From NCBI GenBank assembly GCA_950022295.1, contig OX465599.1:285655501-285719500 (forward strand): 64,000 bases of DNA. The letters are read 5' to 3'. The translations under genes and the position numbers were made by a program. Of the stretch, positions 56,638-64,000 are shown in pieces; the first letter of the stretch is position 1; each line of letters begins with the position of its first letter. Below the pieces are notes generated by a model that saw only the letters and a program-made list of their open reading frames with translations, searched no databases and was not told the DNA's origin. Source of the DNA: Bromus sterilis (taxonomy: Eukaryota > Streptophyta > Magnoliopsida > Poales > Poaceae).

Positions 56638-59600
56638 TCAATCAGTTAGGCATCTAAGGCCCATGGCTCTTACGTGCGCCTCATGCTTCGGCATCGGGAG
56701 AGGCTTCGTCAAAGGATCAGCAACGTTTTCATCTGTGTGTACTTTGCATACATTTATATTACCATCATCTACGAATTGTCGTATGAGATGATAACGCCTT
56801 TCTATGTGCTTGGATTTCTGGTGATGCCTTGGCTCCCTGGCATGTGCGATGGCACCACTATTATCACAAGAGAGGTCCAACGGGTTTGCCGAGTCTGGAA
56901 CCACACCAAGTAGGGTAATGAAATCCCTTATCCAAACACGTTCCTTTGAAGCTTCAGAAGCTGCAAGGTACTCGACCTCTGTTGCAGAATCAGCTACCGT
57001 CTCTTGCTTGGAACTCTTCCAGCTCACTGCACCTCCGTTCAGAATGAACACATAACCAGATTGCGAACGAAAGTCATCCTTGTCGGTTTGGAAACTAGCA
57101 TCGGTGTAACCCTTTACAACGAGCTCATCCTCACCTCCATAAACTAGGAACATATCCTTAGTCCTGTCCAGTGGCTCTCGCCTGGATTAGCCTGGTATCT
57201 GCTCGTAGCGCTTAGAGCATAGGAAACATCTGGACGAGTACATACCATAGCATACATGATAGACCCGATGGCCGAAGCATACGGAATCTTATCCATGCGT
57301 CTTTGCTCATCAGGAGTCGATGGACCCTGAGTCTTGCTTAGATGAATGCCATGTGACACAGGCAAGAACCCTTTCTTAGCCTCATGCATGTTGAACCTTT
57401 TCAACACCTTGTCAATATACGTACACTGGCTTAATCCAATAAGCCTCCTTGATCTATCTCTATAGATCTTGATTCCCAAAATTTAAGCTGCTTCTCCCAA
57501 GTCCTTCATTGCAAAACTATTTTTCAATGAGTCCTTGACAGCTTCAAGCATTGGAATGTCATTCCCAATCAGTAATATGTCATCCACATATAAGATTAGA
57601 AATACGAGTGAGATCCCACTAAACTTCTTGAACACACAAGGTTCCTTTTTGTTCTCGATGAAGCCAAACGATTTGACAACCTCTTTAAAACGAATATTCC
57701 AACTCCGAGATGCTTGCTTCAATCCATAAATGGATTTCTGAAGTTTGCATACCTTACTAGCATTCTCTGGATCGACAAAACCCTCGGGCTGTATCATATA
57801 CACGTCCTCTTCTAGATTTGTATTAAGGAAAGCTGTTTTGACATCCATTTTCCATCTCTCATAATCGAAATAGGCAGCTATAGCTAGAATAATCCGAACT
57901 GATTTAAGCATCGCTACAGGCGAGAAGGTCTCGTTGTAGTCAATTCCTTGAACTTGTCGAAACCCCTTCGCGACAAGTCGAGCTTTATGGATTTGAACAT
58001 TTCCATCCATATCAGTCTTCTTCTTAAAGATCCATTTGCACTCAATGGTTCTTGCACCATAAGGCAGATCAACCAAGTTCCAAACTTGATTGTCATCCAT
58101 GGACTTTAACTCGGATCTCATGGCCTCAAGCCATAACTCGGAATCTGGATCCACCATCGCTTCCGCATATGTCAAAGGCTCATCGTTGTCCAACAACAAT
58201 ACATTTCTTGCATTACGCAACCTTTCTGACCTTCGTGGTGCGGGTGCTACTTCAACCACGGGTTCACTGACTGGCTCTGCCATAATGGCATCACTTGCCA
58301 TGTCTTCCCCGAGTGGTTTATCTCGAACCTCTTCGAGTTGCACCGTCCTCCCACTAGCCTTCCTAGTGAGAAACTCTTTCTCAAGGAAGGTACCATGTCG
58401 AGCGACAAACACTTTGCCCTCTTGTCGGTTGTAGAAGTAATACCCTAAGGTTTCCCTTGGATATCCCACGAATATGCACTTATCCGATTTGGGTGCGAGC
58501 TTGTCCGACTGAAGTCGCTTGACAAACGCTTCACAACCCCAAATCTTTAGAAAAGACAAACTGTGACGCTTCCCAGTCCATATCTCATATGGTGTCTTAT
58601 CTACGGATTTAGATGGTACTCTGTTTAGTGTGAAAGCTGCAGTTTCTAGAGCATGACCCCAAAATGACAACGGTAGATCTGACTGACTCATCATCGATCG
58701 AACCATGTCCAACAAGGTGCGATTCCTCCGTTCCGATACACCATTTCTTTGAGGCGTTCCAGGAGGAGTGAGTTGTGGAACTATTCCACGACTCTTGAGA
58801 TGATCATCAAACTCTTGACTCAGATATTCACCTCCACGATCTGATCGTAGAAGTTTGATCGTCTTGCCGAGTTGATTATCTACTTCATTATGAAACTCCT
58901 CGAACTTTTCAAAGGTTTCTAATTTGTGCCTCATCAAGTAGATATATCCATATCTGCTCAAGTCGTCGGTGAAAGTCACGAAGTACTGGTAACCACCTCT
59001 AGCAGTCGTGCTCATTGGTCCACACACATCAGTATGTATGAGTTCCAACAAGTCGGATGCCCTCTCGCAACTCTTTGCAAAAGGTGTCTTGGTCATTTTG
59101 CCTAGTAGGCACGATTCGCATGTCTCGAATGATTCAAAATCAAACGAATTTAAAAGTCCATCATCATGGAGCTTCTTCATGCGCTTTTCACTAATATGAC
59201 CAAGCCGACAGTGCCAAAAGTAAGTTGTATTCAGATTGTTAGGTTTAAGCCTCTTGGCATTTATATTATAGACAGATTCACCTTCAAGATTCAAAATGAA
59301 TAACCCATTCACAACGGGCGCCAAGCCATAAAACATCTTATTCAAATATATAGAACAACTATTGTCCTTAATAATGAATTCATAACCTTGTCTCATCAAA
59401 CATGAGGCAGAAATAATGTTTCGACTTAACGATGGAACATAATAACAATTATCAAGCTCCATTACAAATCTAGAAGGTAAATTAAGTTGCATGGTGCCGA
59501 CGGCTAATGCAACAACTCTTGCTTTATTCCCGACGCGAATGTCAACTTCTCCTCTTGCGACATCTCTACTTCTTTTTAGTCCCTGCATCGAGTTGCAAAT

Positions 59601-60539
59601 GTGAACAACCGATCCGGTATCATATACCCAAGAACTATTAGAAATATCCGCAAGATAAATGTCTATAACATATACAACAAGTGTACCTATAGAAGACGTA
59701 CTCCCACTGCTCTTGCCCTTGCTGGCGAGCCACTTGTTGCAGTTCCTCTTCCAGTGACCATTCTCCTTGCAATATAAGCAAATGGTCTCCGCGTCAGGTC
59801 CAGGCTTAGGCGCCGGGGCTGGAGTCGGGATCACATCCTTGTCCTTTCCCTTTGCGTTAGCCTTCTTCTTGGTCCATGACTTCTTGAACTTGGCCGTGTT
59901 CTGCACCATCAACACTTGATGTGTGCCCTTCTTAATGTCATGCTCTGCTATCTTAAGCATCCCATGCAATTCAGTGGGCTTCTTTTCCATGCCATGCATA
60001 TGAAAGTTCGTAATGAACGAGTTATAGCTTGGCGGAAGAGAACCCAGAATTGTATCTGTAGCTGACTCAAGAGTCAACGGATTCCCAAGACGATCCAAAG
60101 CTTGCATGTATCCCATCATTTTGATGACATGCGGGCTCAGTGGATCACCCTCTTTCAGCTTGCAATCCATCAGGGATCGCCAGGCGTTGAACCTCTCGGT
60201 CCTAGCCTGAACCTAAAACATGCCCTTAAGACTCTCGATCATATCGAAAGCCCTAATGTCTTCGAACTGCTGTTGCAGCTCGGGCTCCATAGAAGCCAGC
60301 ATGAGGCAGCTGATCTCAGTAGACTCATCCTTGAGTTTCTGATAGGCATTCTTAGCAGCAGCGGTGGCATTATCAGCCGGTTCCTCTGGAAGCGGTTCCT
60401 CTAGAACATTTTCCTTTTTATCATGCTTGAGAACAATTCTCAGATTTCTATACCAGGTGGTAAAGTTTGTTGCATTCAGTTTTTCTTTCTCAAGGATGGA
60501 TTTCAACGCAAAATTTGTAAATGGAGCAGGTGGTGCCAT
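56638..60539 (-). pseudogene. Copia-C gag-pol
   Basis: The frame begins at ATG 60539 (M-A-P-P-A-P-F-T-N-F). Gag continues to an in-frame TAG at 60213-60215, probably from CAG, and then an 895-codon stretch runs from 60170. It includes the CCHC knuckle (C-L-Y-C-K-E-N-G-H-W-K-R-N-C), protease (W-V-Y-D-T-G-S), integrase (H-C-R-L-G-H, C-E-S-C, L-R-S-D-R-G-G-E-Y), and reverse transcriptase (D-V-K-T-A-F-L-N, L-Y-V-D-D-I-L-L). A TAA at 57483-57485 follows G-E-A-A. A deletion of about 30 bases with a frameshift lies near 57165. RNase H (G-Y-T-D-A-S-F, A-D-P-L-T-K) ends at 56638. All key catalytic residues are present. Confidence 0.94.
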
Positions 60540-61809
60540 TGATCTACAACATAAAATGCAAAATACTAAGACATGTATTCATGAAGAGCAATTCATATTA
60601 AACGCTTTAATAAAATTACTCCCACTAAGTTCAACATCCCTCTAGTTGACACTAAGTGATTCATGATCCGATGGGGCGAATTGACTAGTGAGCTTTTGCA
60701 TCACTGCTAGCCGACTCGACCTACCGGTAAGCAACTCCTTGCTAATCGCATCAACCATACGACTCCTGTTTGTTGACGCGCATCACATACACACCAACTC
60801 CTATGCCCCGAAGCCCAAAACTGTTTTGATAGCCTCGACAAGTTAACCAAATGCTATGCATGTAAGTGTCCGACACAAACCCATCACGCCAAGGAGATCT
60901 AGCAGCACCCTAATTGTATAGGCCTACTACTAAACATACATGACATGTGATGTGCAGCAATTGGGGAGGCAAATTTTACTTGACATTCTTTGAGGGTTCA
61001 TCCTACTTAAAACATCTACCATGTCAAAGAAGGATGCATAAAGGGATAAACTTTCACAGGCAGTTTATACAAGTGATATGGTATAGCCCCTTTATCATAG
61101 CGCATGGTGATCTCCATCTCCATGTGCGCGAACCTCCCATGGAGATCTCCATCTCCATGTACGGTTGTCCTCGTGGTGATCTCCATCTCCACGCCGTAGT
61201 GTCAACCGCCAAGTGTTACATAAGTTACTATGCTATTACAAACTAATAGCTATGAAATTAAGTTACATTACATGGCTTCACATGTTGACACGCAGGTCAT
61301 TAATACAATAATGAGACAACCACATGGCTCCAGCCGGTTGTCAAAACCATGACACGCAGGTCATGAACAACAACATACACAATGGGCTATACCAAATCAC
61401 AATCATTCCTTGCAAAACCAAGTTAGACGTTCTACCGCCGTCTAAACCTCTTTTAGCACTAGTCAAATTAGGTCTGCGAAAAATTGCCTAATTAACTAAA
61501 ACCGAACCTGCTCACAGATTTCTGGACAGCACGGATCATATCCACGCCGTATCCTGATCCGTGTCCCGGATCAATCACAAAGTGGTATCCGCGTGCTACA
61601 ACAGGGTTTACGGCACACTGTCTATCCCAATGGCGGATAACCGACCTCTAGGGATAAGTTGTGGCACAACCTAAGTAGCTCGCGCCTCGGGACAGATCAT
61701 GAAACCAAGAACCTCAAACATGCAAAACCGTTCTGATCTACCAACACAAGATCCGATCTACATATCTCCATATGAAATTCTATCACGAATTCAACACCAC
61801 GCAGCAGAG
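60540..61809 (-). other. 5' leader of Copia-C
   Basis: A 1.27-kb untranslated region. It contains three near-identical words GATCTCCATCTCCA (61109-61191) and two copies of TGACACGCAGGTCAT (near 61286 and 61351). It probably carries packaging or dimerisation signals. No open frame is credible. Confidence 0.6.
61109..61191. repeat. Three GATCTCCATCTCCA repeats in the Copia-C leader
   Basis: Copies start near 61109, 61144 and 61178. Two are followed by TG and the third by CG. The spacing is about 34-35 bases. Confidence 0.88.
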
Positions 61810-61821
61810 GCTCTGATACCA
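61810..61821 (-). other. Primer binding site of Copia-C
   Basis: TGGTATCAGAGC on the minus strand, one base after the 5' LTR, the same arrangement as in Copia-A. Confidence 0.92.
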
Positions 61822-61822
61822 C

Positions 61823-63168
61823 TGTTGAGGCACGCGGTACGCTACGCTAGCGCCAAATTAAAATTTCTACCGCGCACAACCAAGATCACTTCTACTGGGG
61901 ATATACTACGTGATTAGGGTTTACCACTAGACGCGCAGTCACGACAGCGGAAGGAGAGTTGGCGATGCGTGTCGGCGGCTGCTCCTCGAATCCCTCGAAC
62001 CGATCCCTCGTACAGATCCCACAAAAGGAGTCCCGCGATCCGATCCTGCGAACAGTTCGTCCAAGCGCCGCAGGTGCAACGCCTCCAAGGGATGTGCACG
62101 TACAAGGAGGAGCGCCGGGTGGCGGACTGCTAGGTCCGACGGCTCGGCCTGGAGGTGGAGTGGCGGCTAGGGTTGTGGTCTGTCCTGTGCCCCTTCGGGG
62201 TTCGCCCTAGCCTTCATATAGTTGCTCGTGGAATGGCCTCAACCCTTGAGGCAATCCGGACCCTCCATCCATATTCCATTCGGATCACATCCGAATGGGC
62301 TCCTTTCCTCTTAAGCGTGCGACCCTATAGGTTCACGTACACATGGACATGTCCCGAATCACATCCGGTTCGATAGTCGGTAGCGGTTCCTAGCAGAACA
62401 TGCCGACTCCCATATATGCGTAAAGTCATAAGACGAACCATTACAAAGTGTCATATGCAACATTCCTTTTGCCTCACGATATATGTTGTCAAGCTCAAGG
62501 CGAGTACTTGTCACCCTTGTGATAGCTTGACCTCTCTTCTCGAAACCGTGATACAGATTCCTGAACCGGGTTAACACTTAACCCATGTCGCATGGCCATG
62601 CTTTCTGAATCTTATCACTCGAGAGGGCCCAGAGAATATCTCTCCAAAGTGGAGGGGCAAATCCCATCTTGATCAATCATGTCTCGCGGCATGTATCATG
62701 ACTCACCCGTAATCTACCTTTATAACTACCCAGTTACGGTGTAGCGTTTTATAGTCCCTAAGTGAGTTATTCCTCATCCCGAGAACATGCGAGTACCTCA
62801 GGTCTAGGACATGGCATATACATTGTATTGAGACTAACATATGACAATATCTCGCTGCGTCTCAAAGTGGGTCTCTGTCCAACTCAGTGATCCCATCACT
62901 AAGTTCATACTATCGGTAGCATCTCCATGCTCATGACTTGTGAAACATAGTCATCAATCGAATCATATACTAGTCAAGGATATGTGTCCGCATAACCTTA
63001 TCAACTAGGGACCATTAGAACAATCATCATAGAATATATAGTCTCACAAACAAGTCACATACTTATTGATACATATCAGTGATGATGTTCAAGGACAATA
63101 CAAATAACTCATGAATACATAAGGAGATAACATCATAACATGATTGCCTCTAGGGCATATCTCCAACA
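61823..63168 (-). repeat. 5' LTR of Copia-C
   Basis: 1346 bp, the partner of 55272-56617. Changes cluster in the GC-rich first 400 bases (for example 62010-62110), and many are C to T or G to A. Confidence 0.95.
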
Positions 63169-64000
63169 AATAAGTGCAACAAGGAAACAAGTGGTAAACG
63201 TGAGCACAAGCGGTATTGCAATGGTGGAAACAAGGCCTAGGCTTCATACTTTCACTAGTGGCAACTCCCAACAACATTAACATAGTCTAATCACATGATA
63301 TTTCCCATAAAACATGCAATGGAGACATACTCGGAGGTCATTCCTTTGTGGTCAAGAGAGGATGAGAATTATGTAGGGCTACAAAAGCACACCTCAGAGT
63401 TTGTAGTTCTCATCTATGAATTTCCCAATGTCACCGCGACCATCCAAAGAGAGTACCATAATCACCACAACATATCTCAAGGATAGTCAAAGACAAGCAC
63501 CAAGAGACTCTCAATCTTAAATCAACACACAAAAGAGGAAATCACTCATGATAATATTCTTCTAACCCATGTCCAATAGACCGCTGTCACCATGGTCTCG
63601 GGGATTATACTAGATAAGATCAAGTGAGTACATCAATCCAATACATTGAGAAAGGGGAAATATCATCGGATCACCCTAGATTAACATAGCCTATGATCAC
63701 AACGAAGATCACATCATGGGAGAGAGAATTGACCACATAGCTACTAGTAGAAACCTCAGCCCCGAGGAGGAACTACTCCCGCATCATGGAGGGAGGAAGC
63801 AACATCGATGGAGATGAATCCGGGGGCACTTTCCCGTCCCGGCAGGATGCCGACACAGGAATTCTGGTCCCCCGAAGTTTTTTGGCGATGGCGGCGGAGT
63901 TGCTTCTGGAGAAAAGGGTTCTGGAATCAGGGTTTTCGCGATGGGAGTATAAATAAGAGCCAAAGGGGGGCACCCGGCGGGGGGGGGGGGGGTGCACCAG

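Larger units (their letters stand above)
55272..63168 (-). mobile_element. Copia-C: complete Angela/BARE-lineage Copia, defective
   Basis: Two LTRs of 1346 bp each start TGTTGGAGATATGCCCTAGA and end GTGCCTCAACA on the minus strand. The primer site TGGTATCAGAGC (61810-61821) and the polypurine tract AAGTGGGAGAC (56618-56628) are present, with a perfect 5-bp duplication aataa (55267-55271, 63169-63173). The coding region is nearly complete, with two nonsense codons and one deletion. LTRs differ at about 30 positions by eye, mostly C/T, so it is older than Copia-A. Confidence 0.95.
54976..64000 (-). mobile_element. Unclassified LTR (TGATGTCTAC end), split by Copia-C, runs off the right edge
   Basis: On the minus strand its 3' terminus is GTGTAGACATCA at 54976. 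It continues 54976-55271, is interrupted by Copia-C with duplication aataa, and resumes at 63174-64000. A TATTTATA box on the minus strand (63948-63955) with a GC-rich leader to its left resembles the organisation of the solo LTR at 11939-13554. The other end lies outside the window. A G run (63978-63991) lies near the edge. Confidence 0.6.

Overview
This window is from a large, repeat-rich grass genome, most likely Triticeae or a close Pooideae relative. The evidence is an Angela/BARE/WIS-type Copia LTR (starting TGTTGGAAATATGCCCTAGA), a second Copia sharing those termini, Stowaway MITEs (CTCCCTCC ends), very long solo LTRs and L1-type LINEs, all packed around two ordinary eukaryotic genes with GT-AG introns. 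There are no rRNA or tRNA genes and no prokaryotic features.

Layout. (1) 1-25388 is a nested transposon stack. An L1-type LINE remnant (minus strand, 23524-25388) was entered by a MULE-like element (24217-25234, 9-bp target duplication) and by Copia-B (minus strand, 5' LTR starting at 23523, other end beyond the left edge). Copia-B was itself entered by a solo LTR (11939-13554, TSD ataat), by a CRM-like Gypsy (14666-22377, TSD gtctt), and most recently by a full-length Angela-type element, Copia-A (11-9294, TSD gggat). The first ten bases of the window resume the interrupted RNase H reading frame of Copia-B. (2) 25389-33632 is a small gene island with two convergent genes. One encodes a mitochondrial ATP synthase subunit f-like protein (plus strand, intron in the 3' UTR). 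The other encodes a PRCC-like protein (minus strand, two exons). Several MITEs lie in their introns and between them. (3) 33633-41610 is a full-length but decayed LINE of the same family (plus strand). It carries a young 2.55-kb element with 155-bp LTRs and a GC-rich non-gag-pol interior. (4) 42715-49617 is a Gypsy-type element that has lost pol. It keeps a long antisense gene of at least six exons whose introns all preserve the reading frame, with its own TATA box. (5) 50642-54820 is a 4.2-kb solo LTR (TSD attgt). (6) 54976-64000 is an unclassified LTR split by a second complete Angela/BARE-lineage element, Copia-C (55272-63168, TSD aataa).

How the parts work together. The two cellular genes are the only likely host functions, in mitochondrial energy metabolism and nuclear/spliceosomal function. 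Every recognisable element polyprotein carries nonsense codons, frameshifts or deletions, so none of the elements here looks autonomous. Even so, Copia-A has LTRs that are over 99 percent identical around a stop-riddled interior, and the 155-bp-LTR element has LTRs differing at one base. Both were probably moved recently by proteins made elsewhere. The most interesting points are the spliced antisense gene inside the pol-less Gypsy, the non-coding but recently mobile elements, the reading frame that crosses from pol into the LTR of the CRM-like element, and several palindrome arrays inside LTRs. LTR differences were counted by eye and are approximate.
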